A DNA stretch of 64,000 bases from Castor canadensis (GCF_047511655.1 NC_133390.1:132795583-132859582); one strand, 5' to 3'. Shown: positions 33,601 through 44,985, counted from the first letter of the stretch. The notes: generated by a model not told the origin, from the letters alone. A program made the numbers and translations.

Positions 33601-34208
33601 GAACTTCTCCACATCAACTGAGGTATGTAATGTCATGAATGCATGTGTGAGATTGTCAAATTTTTTTGCTTTGAAATTCTTTTGTTTTTTTAATTTATTA
33701 TGTTTTGACAGAGCTTGGTCAAAACCACGTGCTAAATCCAGAAATAAGGCAGGATTACTGTATAAACAAAACAAGCAAACAAAGCAAAATCTGTAAAGTA
33801 GACTTCATCCATACTGAATAAGAACACAAAGACATGTGCTCCAGAAATATAGTACTTGAGGAAAGAAATGAGCAATCTAGAAGAGAGAAGTGAGAATAAA
33901 TGGAGTTGTTAGAGTATAGCAGAGCCAGGAAAATAAGCCAGGAACCTTCCTCCCTGAATAGGTTGGAGGGAGTGCAAGGAAAGCCTACAGTGCTGAAACA
34001 GTGCCCAAGAGGCAGGAAGGAGAAAACAAATAGTTTGAAGTGATGAGGAAATCAACAGTTAAAAGTAGCATCAGCATAAGGCAAGGAAGATAGGTCACGT
34101 GGTACACCAAGTATCACTGTGCCTGAGAAGAAGAAATACAAAATAGTGAAACACAGGAATGTTTAAAGCCATGATGCAAGAAAATTTTCCCAAAGCAAAC
34201 AAAAAGAG
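33601..34208. other. Unassigned stretch
   Basis: No gene or repeat is recognised. Confidence 0.5.
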
Positions 34209-34210
34209 AT

Positions 34211-34519
34211 TGATAGCTGGGCAGGTGATTTACATTTGTAATTCCAGCTACTTTGGAGGCTGAGATTGGGAGGAAAACTGTTTGAGGTCAGCCAAGGTAA
34301 ACAGTTTGAGAGATCCCATCAAAAAGGTGTGCATGGTGGCTCATACCTGTGGTCCCAGCTATGCAGGAAGGATAGGTAGGAGGATCTCAATTCAGACCAT
34401 CTCCCAGCAAGAAGTGTGGGATCCTATCTAAGAAATATCTAAAGCATGAAAGACTGGAGGTAGGAGAGTACCTGCCTACCAAGCACAAAGCCCTGATTTC
34501 AAATCCCAGTACTGTCCCT
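34211..34519 (+). repeat. Composite B1-B1-ID trimeric SINE
   Basis: Unit 1 has 'gtaattccagctactttgg' and 'ggctgagattgggagg'. Unit 2 has 'gtgcatggtggctcatacc' and 'tggtcccagctatgcagg'. Unit 3 has 'gagagtacctgcctacc', 'aagcacaaagccctgat' and 'caaatcccagtactg'. The unit order is the same as at 10.1 kb. A GA microsatellite follows. Confidence 0.88.
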
Positions 34520-34520
34520 G

Positions 34521-34554
34521 GAAAGAGAGGGAGAGAGAGAGAGAAAGAGAGAGA
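34521..34554. repeat. (GA)n microsatellite
   Basis: About 34 bases of GA-rich repeat with AAA interruptions, at the 3' end of the trimeric SINE. Confidence 0.93.
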
Positions 34555-34559
34555 TTTTA

Positions 34560-35187
34560 TATTGAATGGACTTGCAGTGTACTAATAAAGATTGATCCAG
34601 AACAGCTAAAACCAGGCTTATCTTAGTATGTTTAATGAATGTCTAAAATGAAGGGTGTACATTCTGCGGCAGACTGGTAAGCATAGTAAGCAATGTACAA
34701 GGAGCCAAATTCAGCCTGCCCTCAGAATTCTTCATGACAGTACAGAACAAGACAACAGAGTGCTAAAAGAAAAGATCCTTCTATAAGTAAGAACCACTTA
34801 AGTCTGATTATGCAGCCATGTTGCTGTCCAGAAAAAGGACAACACGTGTCACAGGGAAGCTGTGGTCACTCTAAGAAGATTTTTCCCTTGAGTGATTTTT
34901 GAGGGACCCACCTAGAGAAGAACTTTAGCCAAGTAAGAAAATAAGTAATCAAGGAGAGGCTTTTTCATGAAAATCAAGTTTATTTAGCCATGAAAACAAA
35001 ATTGAAACAAAGGTGGAGTGACATTAGAATGGAGATATTGTGGAGTCTCCCAATGAAATAACAGCATAATTGTGTGTTTGTGGAGGGGGAACTGAAAGTT
35101 GATGGGTGTGCTATATCCTCATGTTCAACTGTGTGTAGAGGAAATTCAAGGATATCTAAAGCTGAAAATAAAGAATATATGTACGTG
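34560..35187. other. Unassigned stretch
   Basis: No gene or repeat is recognised. It lies between the SINE and the PCBP1 pseudogene tail. Confidence 0.5.
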
Positions 35188-36318
35188 TTTTTTTTTTTAA
35201 CCAACTCATTTATAAAATTTCTTAAATTCTTGATATTACAGAACTAACTGAAATTTGTTAACATTCTACTCCTATGTTTCTTATCAATAACTAAGAATAA
35301 AATTTATAAGGTATAAAACTGAAAAGTAAAAGACAGAGAAAAGTTTACAGAACTAAATATGGATCCCAACATTAATGTCTGAACAAACAATGTGATTTTT
35401 TTCAATTCTTAGCAGATGATAAAGTGTAGAAATCGAACACTTACAAATTATTTAAAACATGGAATTACTGACTAGAAATTGTACATTTGGGTTATGGGAA
35501 AACAGCAGAAGGGGGTATGAGTGAATCTACACTGTTGTGGCTGCACCCCATGCCCTTCTCCAAGGAAAGCTGGCATTGATTAGATCCTGAACAGACTAAT
35601 ACTGGCAGCTGGGCCAGTGATAGTTACCTGCCTACCAGAAGAGCCTTCTACTGGGCTCCACTGGGTTGGCAGTTTTGATCTGAGCTCTGGACATCTGGTG
35701 GATCTCATTGATGTTGGTGCCTTAGTGCCTGATTATGCAGCCAACTAAGATTCTTGGAATGGTGATTTCATGGGTGATATGAGTAGATGCACACAAACGT
35801 GCCCTATAAGACCTAGAGTCTATTCTAGTGAATCAGTCCTGCGGTTCATCATGGCAAAGTAAGGCTGTTGTCTTGCCACCTGGTTCAGCTTGGCCAGATC
35901 CATCACAGAAATTGTATGTTGTCCTTGAATTGAGTTGGCATGTAAAGGTGGTCCTTCTAGGTCATGGGTGGCGTGGGGGTGGCCTACAGTGTCGCTGCTT
36001 GGATCCTGGTCACCTGAGTAGATGATGGAGAGCTGACTGGCATAGGCTGGAAAGGAGTGGTCACATGACTCTTCCTTGTGGAGACTGGGAGAGGGACCCC
36101 AGCATGACCAGGCAGAGCTGTATAACATACTCCATGACAGACTACACCACAGACAGTGATGGTAATAGCCTGCTCTGTGGAGTTGGGCGGCAACCTCTGC
36201 CACCCCATTCAGCCACCCAAATCTGGACCCCTAAGCTCTTCCATCTTCCAGCCTCCTTTCCCAATTGGGGAGCCACACTGGGTATCTGGCACCATCAACC
36301 TTAGGGTTGAGGCAGGCT
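35188..36318 (-). pseudogene. PCBP1: Processed pseudogene of PCBP1 (poly(rC)-binding protein 1), 5'-truncated
   Basis: PCBP1 (hnRNP E1) is a KH-domain protein that binds C-rich RNA. On the minus strand the second KH domain starts near 36318; its GxxG loop reads Ile-Gly-Lys-Gly-Gly at about 36251-36268. Then come Leu-Pro-Asn-Ser-Thr-Glu, a Ser-Pro-Gln-Gly-Arg-Val-Met block, Pro-His-Ala-Thr-His-Asp-Leu-Glu-Gly-Pro-Pro, Leu-Ala-Lys-Leu-Asn-Gln-Val-Ala-Arg-Gln-Gln, the third KH domain (Asn-Glu-Ile, Gln-Met-Ser) and a C-terminus Glu-Lys-Gly-Met-Gly-Cys-Ser near 35555. The last two blocks favour PCBP1 over PCBP2. Frames change several times and an in-frame TAA lies at 35722-35724. The region 35199-35545 matches the gene's 3' UTR, and a run of 11 T (35188-35198) is the reversed poly(A). 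The first KH domain and 5' UTR are missing. It cannot make a protein. PCBP1 itself has no introns, so lack of introns alone would not prove retroposition; the poly(A) and truncation do. Confidence 0.92.
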
Positions 36319-36319
36319 A

Positions 36320-37355
36320 AATTAGGGACATTTGGGCATGGTAAGCAAGAGCCAGGAACTAAGATAAATGCTGTATTAATTGGTAACTTGAAGTCTCTCA
36401 CTTCCCGTTAGGCAGCTGACTGTGCTCTTAATCTTGCACTAATGATTTTTGTCAGAGCTCTGGATAAGCAAGACTTAGGTGGATAGCTCAAGAAAAACAT
36501 CTGGCAAAACTTACCTTTGGGACTAAAAAAGGGACCTTGTTAAGGGAAAATAAGTATCTCCAACAATGGGCTTCTCTGCCCTAAATAAAAATCTTCCAAA
36601 AGAAAGTACTTGGTAGATTATCGAACATATATCACCAATACAATTAGGAGACTTGAACTCTGGGAATCTCAAATTTGTCAGTTCTGAGAGAACATATGCT
36701 ATAAATAAAAGAGGGTTGTCATAGCAAATGATTAACATGCCAGATGATTGAAACAAAGAAGTATACACAGAAATAAGGACTTACAGATCCACAGGCTGAC
36801 TTGAGCCTCATAAATACACCTCACACACAAGTCTCTGTGTGCTTCCTCTGTGCCCACATCTCCAGCCTACTCAGCTGTGCTTTTCTGTTTTGCTAATTAA
36901 AACATTGTATCTAATTAGACTCTTTCTTAAATCTTTTTTCTGTGACAGTGTCAAGAAGTTGGTGGCATCATGCCCTGAACATGGTACACCATGTCACAAG
37001 CTGAGAATCCTTGGTTGAGGTTGATGCTCTCTGGGAACCTCCCTGGATTTCAGCAGGTCCTGGTTCTAGAGACAGGGTGACTGGGGAATTGGCTAAACAT
37101 TGGCTTTTGATCATGGAGGTAAATCTTAAATGTGAAAGAGATTGAAACCAGTTAAAATCAGATGCAGGGACAGGAAGATGAAAGTGGGGGAAGAAGGAAT
37201 ATGCTTATTATATGATAGCTACCATTGACAATTGTGAGATGTGCAAAAAATATTTAAAGGTATTATGTAAAGTCATGTTTATAGTCACCCCACTGAAATG
37301 GAAACATGAATCTTCTTTGTAATTGGAAAAAATGTGTACTGAAAATAAACCATAG
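36320..37355. other. Unassigned stretch
   Basis: No gene or repeat is recognised. It lies between the pseudogene's 5' break and old L1 sequence. Confidence 0.45.
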
Positions 37356-37359
37356 GGAA

Positions 37360-37810
37360 ATAAGTTTAAGCAATAAAAATAGAAAACATAATATAAAATA
37401 ACAGCTAAAACAAAACATAATTGCCATTTCAGAAGTGCAAGTGGGCTGAAATGATTTACTAAAATGAAAACCCAGATTTATTCTATGTCTAGAGACATGG
37501 ATAAAAATCCAAATATGGAAGAATGTGCAACATTGTAGGCTAACATGTGTATGCAAAAGAAAGCAGATAATCAATCTCAGCATCAGATTAAATCGAATCC
37601 ATGCCAAAAATCATTAAACAAGACAGAGGAGAACATGTTAAGTGGCTGAGGGAGGAAGCACACAGTTAACACCCACAGAATAACATAGCAACCATATTAA
37701 TAATAGGAAAATTACAGGAGGTTAAATGTGAGCTGGATGCTGCAATGGGAGTCTCCAAATTACACCAGAAATATAAGGCAGACATGAAATCTTAAATATA
37801 ATAATTAATA
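37360..37810 (+). mobile_element. Old L1 ORF2 fragment (part 1)
   Basis: The 'ctcagcatcagattaaatcg' and 'gacagaggagaacatg' type blocks follow the endonuclease part of L1 ORF2 at DNA level. It is A-rich on plus and highly diverged. A 114-codon minus-strand open frame (37263-37607) is an antisense shadow of this A-rich sequence. Confidence 0.45.
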
Positions 37811-37811
37811 A

Positions 37812-38030
37812 GAGGAGCTTGGCACAGTGGCCTGTATTGCACCTAGCTCAGAAGAAGAAGTAGGAGGATGGAGGTCTGAGATTGTCCCTGGAGAAAAAAA
37901 GCATAAGACTCTATTTGAAAAATAAAGCAAAAAGGGCTGGAGCATGGCTCAAGTGGCAGAGCACTTGCCTACCAAGCACATGGCCTTGAGTTCAAGACCT
38001 CAGTAGCAAAACAAACAAACACTTAAAAAT
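37812..38030 (+). repeat. Composite B1-ID dimeric SINE
   Basis: A degraded B1-like left unit ('agcttggcacagtggcctgt', 'aggaggatggaggtctgag') is followed by a good tRNA-related unit: 'gggctggagcatggctcaag', 'tggcagagcacttgcctacc' and 'gagttcaagacctcagtagc'. The tail is 'aaaacaaacaaac'. Confidence 0.88.
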
Positions 38031-38073
38031 CAATAAGGGTAATCTACTTATTATTTTAAAATGTGTACCTTGA

Positions 38074-38300
38074 GCCAGGTGCTAGGGGCTCATGCCTGTA
38101 ATTCTAACTACTTGAAAGGTAGAGATTGGGAGGATCACATTTCAAGGTCAGCCTGGGCAAATAGCTCATGAGATCCCATCTCCAAAATAATCAGAGCAAA
38201 ATGAACTGGAGATGTGGCTCAAGCAGTAGAGTTCCTCCTGTGTTAAGTGTGAAGCCCTGAATTCAAGCCCCAATCCCATCAAACAAAAAAACTTTGTACC
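38074..38300 (+). repeat. Composite B1-ID dimeric SINE
   Basis: The B1-like unit has 'gggctcatgcctgtaattc', 'gggaggatcacatttcaagg' and 'tcagcctgggcaaatagctc'. The tRNA-related unit has 'ggagatgtggctcaagcag' and 'gaattcaagccccaatccc'. The tail is 'aaacaaaaaaac'. Unit order and joint match the copy at 37.8 kb. Confidence 0.9.
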
Positions 38301-38324
38301 TTAAAATCAAGAAATAAATCTTTT

Positions 38325-38632
38325 CCAGTGCCCATAAATAGTCACAAGAGGTGATGATACAATGGGTCAAAAAAGAGCAAGAGAACCTCCATAAATTGTA
38401 AAAATCAGAAATTTAGTCATTATCTGGTCATAAGTAAGAAAACTGGAGTTTAATAGTATAATAAAAAAGCAAAAAGTACTTAAAACCTAGATTTTAACGT
38501 GTACTCAAACAATTATTGGGTGAAAAAGAAAATCAAATAAAAAGATCAAAGTAATCACAGTATTACCAAATCACAGTGACAGATCTACATATTAAATGAT
38601 TATAATGAGGATATTAAAAAGTCCTCTCTTGA
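38325..38632 (+). mobile_element. Old L1 ORF2 fragment (part 2)
   Basis: The 'caattattgggtgaaaaag' and 'aaaatcaaataaaaagatca' blocks match the end of the L1 endonuclease region. It probably continues the fragment at 37360-37810, separated by SINE insertions. Confidence 0.5.
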
Positions 38633-38633
38633 A

Positions 38634-38745
38634 GCAGGCATGATAGCTTATGCCAGTAATCCCAGCACGTGGGAGGCTAAGGCAGGAGTATATCAAGCTC
38701 CAGCCAACCTGGGCTAAAAAGACCCTGTCTCAAAAAAAACTCTCC
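38634..38745 (+). repeat. B1-like (7SL-derived) SINE monomer
   Basis: 'gcatgatagcttatgccagt', 'aatcccagcacgtgggagg', 'ctaaggcaggag' and 'gaccctgtctcaaaaaaaac' are the B1 blocks in order, with an A-rich tail. Confidence 0.9.
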
Positions 38746-38749
38746 TTCT

Positions 38750-39150
38750 AACTATTTTGATTTATATATTACATTATTGTAAACTATAATCACTCTTTGA
38801 TGTAAAGAACACCAGGACTTATTCCTTCTCTTCTAGAAAATCTAGAGGATACAGAAAGGAGACATCACTAGAGAAGAAATTAAGAGGTATCTTAATGGCT
38901 ACTCAACCTCTAGAAAGTAACGAAGAGTTCCGTCAATTCTGTCATTTAAAGATCAGCTCATTCCAAAGATATGTAAAATATTCAGACCATTACAATTTTT
39001 TTTCAAAATATTTCAAAATAAGCATGATATGGAGATACCAAAACGTGACAATCATTGTGTTACATTGGAACAAATTGGAAATTACAGATCCATCTTTTCC
39101 TTCTTATAAGGAACTCTTGACCTCCCTGAGGTATGTGCCAATTTCCCAAG
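38750..39150 (+). mobile_element. Possible old L1 ORF2 fragment (part 3)
   Basis: The sequence around 38980-39060 weakly resembles the L1 reverse transcriptase start ('agcatgatatggagatacc', 'aaaacgtgacaatcatt'). If so, it continues the disrupted L1 to the left. Confidence 0.35.
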
Positions 39151-39154
39151 GGCA

Positions 39155-39885
39155 TGGTTTGTTTTATTATTTTTAAATTGATTTTCTTTCTCTAATGCCA
39201 ACACCTAAGAATAAGAAATGGATGACTCCTATTGACCAATAAGCATATGATCTAGACATTCCCAAACTTAACACATTACCATGACCTGGATATTAAAAAT
39301 CATTCTGAAAACAGAATCAACCCCAAGAGAAATTAATTCAGAGTCTTAAAGGAGTTTCAGACAATTGTGAATATTTGTGGTATAATCTCATGTGGGGGAA
39401 AGGGGAGAGATCTCTGGTCCTGAGATCTCTGTTAACAAGACAGCCATCAGCTACAGTTGGAAGCTTCAATAATGGGGAACACATTCCTGAACTGGGATGC
39501 CCAAAGCATGCTTTGGTTCTCTGTTGTCTCGTACATTAAGCAGCTGGCAGAACTAGCTAGTTCAGCTCCCAAAAGTATCCTACCAAATAGGAAAAGAAGT
39601 GCAGGAGCATTAAATGATGGGGAATGGCATAGTCAGAACGTGCTTACTCCACAGGCCTAGAAAGGCTTTGCTGCTGTGGTGGTGGCTGCTGTGTGCCTTT
39701 TTGTCTTGCTTTGATTTTTACTTTTATGAGAAATTTTAAATTCAGCTTTGTCCCTGTCTTGTGAAATGGGAATATAATTTCTAATGAAGGTGACATTTTT
39801 AAGAACATTTCATTTCTACAAATGACTTATTCTGAATAGATTTCACTATGAAATCTGTTGTGCAATTTTTTTCTAACGGAAGAAA
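39155..39885. other. Unassigned stretch
   Basis: No gene or repeat is recognised. Confidence 0.45.
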
Positions 39886-39889
39886 ACCT

Positions 39890-40425
39890 CAAGAGGCCTG
39901 TATAAGCTCTGGAGGGAGTCTCATACTGGAGTAGTAGCTGTGTCATATGTGATGGGTGCTAGATAGGTCTGAGAGGTCACATCCTACAGACAAGGCCATT
40001 TCAAGGGCTGCCAACTTAATCAGTTATTCTGGCATGAACACGACTGGCAGGGCCTCCTCTTCCTTCATCACCTGAGGAATCGGCTTAGCTTCATCCCTTG
40101 TCCTTGTCACTTGGATGTGAGTGATGTGTCTGCCAGGCCAGGATGGGAAATTACTCAGTGACCCAGGGTGCCAAGATGTTCTGACTGATGTGGGCCTTGG
40201 GGTTGGCCTCCTGGAAGGGCAGTTTTAAAAGATTCTTCTCTGTCTTTGATTTGAAGATTATCTCACCTAAATTGCCTGGTCCTCATCTTCAAACTGGTCT
40301 CATTCCAAAATTTTCTGTTTGGGGGCCAGAATTTCAGATTACTCAGACTTTTCGTAGTCTAGACTCTAGATTAACTGTGACTCTTTACTGTTCAATAAAG
40401 CATCCTTGTTTTTCACACAGTTGGT
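39890..40425 (+). other. Possible LTR or retrocopy end with polyadenylation signal
   Basis: The segment ends with 'ctgttcaataaagcatcc' and 'ttgtttttcacacag', like the R-U5 part of an LTR or the end of an mRNA. No family or gene was recognised upstream. Confidence 0.25.
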
Positions 40426-40429
40426 AGAC

Positions 40430-41530
40430 TGCTTTGTGGGGGTGGGGGATAGGAAACAGACAGGAGAGACTGCTGGTGGGGACCTGGGGAGCAGCAGGCA
40501 ATTTCTAGTTAATTTTCAATTTCTCTTTGTAATACATATTGCACATAGAATTCATAATGATTCTGATACATAGATTGAATCAGTCTTTGCTACCCTTTTG
40601 TAGTTCTACAACATTACTTTCTCAAATGCTAATTAAATGGGTGTCTGGCTGCTGCAGGTGGAGCAGCTGGCCTTTGCCAAGAGCTTAGTAATATGCAGTC
40701 TGGAAGCTAGGCCTGCCTTGGTGGTGGTGATGGAGTGGGGAGAAGCTACCTTGCTGACTCACAGGAGTCCTACAGACTTGTCTTCATGGCAGAGCATGCC
40801 AAGAGAAGAGGGTCTGATGTCCTCTACCTTCCTTTGGTTAATGAGAACCTCCTCTACCTTGCCTCACCCTCAGGACCAATCATATAACCTTTATTCACCT
40901 CCATCTTCCCACACTTCCAATCCCATATCTTAGGGGATAGCCTGCTTTGGCCACCTTACTCTGCAACCAATGCATTCCACACACCCTCCTCCCAACACTG
41001 GTGAATTCCCCCTCAGGCAGAAATACAACAGGTGTAAGAGGCAGATGGTATTGGTGCCCCCACACATCCCCTTGGCCTCTCTGCTTTGTTGGACCACTCC
41101 CCTCCACACTGATAACTGTGCACCTCCAACACAGCACCTTATTTTTCTGCTGGGTGTTTTCTCTGGCCAAGGAAGCTGACTCAGCCTGCATGACAGAGAT
41201 ATTAATGTCCCCAGCTCAATTCTCAGCTCATAAGAGTGAACACCACAGGTTCCTTGCATCTTGGTAATACTACCTGATTCTTGGTCCATGGTCTCTCAGA
41301 GATTCTCAGGTATATCCTATTTAAGAAAAATTCCCTATGTGATTTTAATTTGGAGCCAGGTTCCTCAAAATTTGACCAGATAATGCACAGGTGTCCTTTA
41401 AGGGTTACAATGATCAAACACATATAAGAGATTTGTCAAGTTACAGAGTCTGTCTCAATAATATGTACAATCTACAGTGGGAATGTTCATTTGGAAAGAA
41501 CTGAAATTCCCCTTGACAATGAAATTGTAC
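40430..41530. other. Unassigned stretch
   Basis: The 40630-41270 part is GC-richer and open in several overlapping frames on both strands (up to 119 codons on minus, 40930-41289). No domain is recognised, and overlapping frames on both strands argue against a gene. Confidence 0.4.
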
Positions 41531-41850
41531 AGCAGTGGTTCTGAAACATTAGTCTGCAGAAGAGGCCCTGTGCCTTCTGACACCGTGCATTTGCCCTTCT
41601 ACCATGTGATACTTTCTGTTAATGTTGCAGCAAGAAGGCCCTTGCCAGGTACCAGAAACTTGAGCTTGGACTTCCCAGCCTTCAGAACTGTGAGTTAATA
41701 ACTTTTGTTTGTTATAAATGATCCTGTCTGTGGTAATCTGTTGCAATAGCTTAACTAGATTTAAACAAGCTACATTGGGACCATCTGTACAGCTTATTGA
41801 AATGCAGACTCCTGGATCTGCCTGGGGGAGTCACAGCTCTAGAGATAGGT
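41531..41850 (-). mobile_element. MER5A-like (hAT) fragments split by an LTR
   Basis: The left piece 'agcagtggttctgaaacat' (41531-41560) and the right piece 'cagcttattgaaatgcagac' (41770-41850) match successive parts of an antisense MER5A. MST LTR sequence lies between them. The reading is tentative because the pieces are short. Confidence 0.4.
41562..41762 (+). mobile_element. MST-type MaLR LTR, 3' part
   Basis: 'tgcagcaagaaggcccttgc', 'caggtaccagaaacttgagc', 'ttggacttcccagccttcag', 'aactgtgagttaataactt' and 'ttgttataaatgatcctgtc' are the MST LTR blocks in order. The 5' part of the LTR is missing. Confidence 0.85.
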
Positions 41851-41973
41851 ATGGAACAGGCAGGCAAGGTGAGGAAGGGCACTGAAGGTCCAGGGCACAA
41901 TGGTTCCATATGATTGAATTAAAGGATGAAATTGTGAACATCTGGAAAAGACCAGCTTATAAGGAGTCTTCCC

Positions 41974-42085
41974 TACCAGTGCAATTCAAAGTGTGGTCCA
42001 TGAGCCCACAACAGCAGCCTCTTCATGATAGCATTTGTCAGAACTGTAAGTTTTGGGGGCCACCCAGACCTAGATCCAAATCTGA
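41974..42085 (+). mobile_element. MER5A fragment (hAT-Charlie MITE)
   Basis: 'gcaattcaaagtgtggtcc', 'cccacaacagcagcctcttc' and 'gcatttgtcagaactgtaag' follow the left half of MER5A. Confidence 0.65.
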
Positions 42086-42344
42086 GGCTTGACTACCTAC
42101 AAAATCTCTGAGGGACTCCTTTCCTTACCCCTGACTGCCAGGAAGATTGCAGAATATCTTATTTCTCAGAGGAACCCAGAGTTTCTGACAGTCACTGGCC
42201 ATAGTTTTCATTGATATGGCAACTTTGCATTTTCTGCTTTCTGCATTGATTTCTCTCTCCTTATGCCAACTGTAGAATAAGGGCGTAAATACATGAAGAT
42301 ACTCGTCTATAGTAATGACTGCTTACTCTGTAGGAAGGCAACTC

Positions 42345-42500
42345 TTTTGTGATGATTTCATGATTTCTTAGCTGTGGGACAATGGGCAAGCCACTTAATC
42401 CTTCTGTGCCTGCTCCATCATCACTAATAAGTGGGACATATTGCTTTCAGAAGTAAATGAGGTAATGGGAATAAGATGCCCAGCATAGAATAAGATCTCC
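42345..42500 (+). repeat. MIR SINE
   Basis: 'atttcttagctgtgggacaa', 'tgggcaagccacttaatcc' and 'ttctgtgcctgctccatcat' follow the MIR core; the tail has 'gaggtaatgggaataagat'. Confidence 0.8.
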
Positions 42501-42561
42501 TTAATTTTTCCTTCTATGGTCAACACAACTGTTACTTTCATTTCTGTCTATACTTTTTGTG

Positions 42562-42892
42562 TTAGCTTTCTATTGCTGTGACAAAATATGAAAATAAGCA
42601 AGATTTACTTTGGTTTCAGAGGTTTCAGTCCACGGTCACTTGGATCTATTGCTCTGGGTCTGTGGTGAGGCAGCACATCATGGTTAGGAGCACAAGGTGA
42701 ATCATGGAAGCCAGAAAGAACAGTATGGGGCCTGGGCCCCCATTGGGCATGCCACCAATGAGCTCATTTCCTTCTACTAGGCTCCTGCTATTGGAAGGTT
42801 CTAATACTTCCCAATAGCACCATCAGCCTGAGGACCAATCCTTTGACACATACCTTTGGGGGACATTTGATACCCAAACCATGACAAATTTC
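42562..42892 (-). mobile_element. MaLR-type LTR (antisense)
   Basis: It starts 'gtgttagctttctattgctg' and 'tgacaaaatatgaaaataag', the reverse complement of the usual LTR end. It has 'ttggaaggttctaatacttc' in the middle and 'gggggacatttgatacccaa' close to its other end. It is the same LTR type as at 968 and 6350, in opposite orientation. Confidence 0.75.
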
Positions 42893-42894
42893 AG

Positions 42895-43440
42895 CCTCAA
42901 CTCATCAAGGTCAGACTTCATCCACTCAGTTTTTATCAGCATGGACAAAGGGACCAAACGTGTTGGAAATATCAGTTAATTTCCTGCAGGAAGACAGAAA
43001 GACAGTGTTGGAGAAGATTTACTCAAGGTTAGGTCTCTCAGAGCTCCCTATTCTCCTACTCCTAGGTAAAAGTTAATCTCTGGTTATTACTGCACTAAAA
43101 GATGTCATATTACCCCAAGAGAGGCACAGCCACTGGATTCATTACACATGAATTGTCTCCTGAGAGACAAGTGTCCTGTCTGCTTTGGTATTGAGAGTGC
43201 AGCCTTGGACTCACACTCCTGCACCTGTCTTATGAGGAGGTGTGATTGGCAGGTACTGGAGGTCCTTAGAAACAATCCCATGCTCTATGAAATAAACTTC
43301 TCTGTTGAATCTTAAGTACTTCATGCAGAAATCTATCCAAGAGGCACTGCAAGATGAAGTAATGTTAGGGAAGTGTGGCACTATTTGCCACACACACATT
43401 AATGACATATCTGAAACCAGATTGTGTTCAGTATCTCCAA
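42895..43440. other. Unassigned stretch
   Basis: No gene or repeat is recognised. Confidence 0.5.
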
Positions 43441-43445
43441 AAAGT

Positions 43446-43550
43446 TATTTTTTAATTCTGACTTTTTATAGTGCTTGGGAATTAACCCTGGGCCTTGTAC
43501 ATGCTAGCAAGCATTTTCAACTGAGCTACCTTCCCAGCCCCCAAACAGTT
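43446..43550 (-). repeat. ID-like (tRNA-derived) SINE, antisense
   Basis: 'agtgcttgggaattaaccct', 'gggccttgtacatgctagca' and 'ttcaactgagctaccttccc' are the reverse complement of the tRNA-related unit. Confidence 0.85.
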
Positions 43551-43554
43551 GTTT

Positions 43555-44985
43555 GACTGTTAGAACTATGCATTTAGAAAGTTGGTAATATTGATTTGGA
43601 ACAAGAAACTATAATTTCTTTTTGCTTCAAGCATGATATATAAAGAAAAAGTATATATTTAAAAAATAAGTCATCTCCCTCGATTCATGAAAAACAAATT
43701 AAAATCTATATCATGCTCTATCAAAACTCAGGTGTTACTTTTAGAGATTTTGCAGATTAATGAGATGACATTCTTTAAAGACCATAAAATCTCATGTATT
43801 AGAGAGGCAACCAAAATGCAGATTGGTCAAATTCATCTTGAAGGAGGATGTGACAGATGCTGTGTAAGGTCAATCTTCTCGATCAGCACTGTGCAAGAGA
43901 CATCTAAGCTACATCGAATGAAGTCTTTAAAGAATGAAATTAATTTTTGAGAGTATATTTTATTTAATGCATAATATCCAAAACATTATTGTTTCAATGA
44001 ACTCAACCTAAAAATATTAGTGAGCTATTATACATGCTCATTTTACATTATTAATTCTTCAGAATCTTATGTTCACTTCACAGTACAGCATATTGTGACA
44101 GCCTGTCCCAAGAGGTCAGCAATTATGTGAGGCCTATGGCTACTGCATTAGACAGCAAAGTTATAACAAGTAATTAGGAGTCCCTTGCTCCTTTCTTTAG
44201 CACTTTTGTTTGTTGCTTGCTCCCATTGGGTTCTCTAGACCCAATGTTGCTTCAGGTAGCTATGAGTTGAAATTTATGCTCCATCTTTCTGGAACATTTT
44301 CTCTACTACCATCCTTCCCCTTCCTGTCCCTATGATAGACCTTCAACTTCCTAACCAAGAGTCAGCAGTTCTGGGAAGAATTTTAATACCCCGATATCCT
44401 TAAACAATTGATTTAGTGTTTTTTGTACTATTGACATTTTTCTGTTATATATATTTATTTGTTTTTCCCTGTTGTGTGCATTTTGAAGGCATGAATATGT
44501 GTATTGCACTCATACCCTCAGTGGAGTATGCAAATGTACTTTATGTGCTGAATAAATGACTCTAGATCTTAATTTTAAAATCAGTCCTAAAGAAGCTTCC
44601 AGGGCTGCCCTTCACCCTTCATGTAGTCTGTTTACAAGTATTGTTGGAAAGGCTGAATTACATACTGATTGCACTCATTGTAACATAATCGTATTGATAA
44701 ATCATAATAACCAATAACAATGTATTTTCTTATTTTTATCCTTCTTCTTCTTAGATATACCTGCTAATGAGTCAGTGATCACTCAACTAAGAAACACCAT
44801 GAATTTGTCTGAAACTAAATGTAGCTTTCAGAAAGTATAGTCAGATTCTGTTAAGAAAGAAGAAAAGATAATATGCAGATGGACACCATCTTATTTAGAC
44901 TATGGGAGAGACAAGGAGATAGGATAGGATAGACCATTGAGTTAATACTCACTATTATGAATGTTCTAGCTTTCATGTTGAGTGG
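43555..44985. other. Unassigned AT-rich stretch
   Basis: No gene is recognised. A short block near 44130-44165 ('ggcctatggctactgcatta') resembles part of an old hAT MITE, but is too short to name. Confidence 0.45.

Noticed and set aside
35820-36203. 127-codon minus-strand open frame as a functional gene
   Set aside because: It is one frame of the PCBP1 processed pseudogene; the gene's reading frame enters and leaves it, and downstream frames carry stops.
40930-41289. 119-codon minus and 106-codon plus frames overlapping each other
   Set aside because: Frames open on both strands over the same bases, no domain and no splice context; probably chance in GC-richer DNA.
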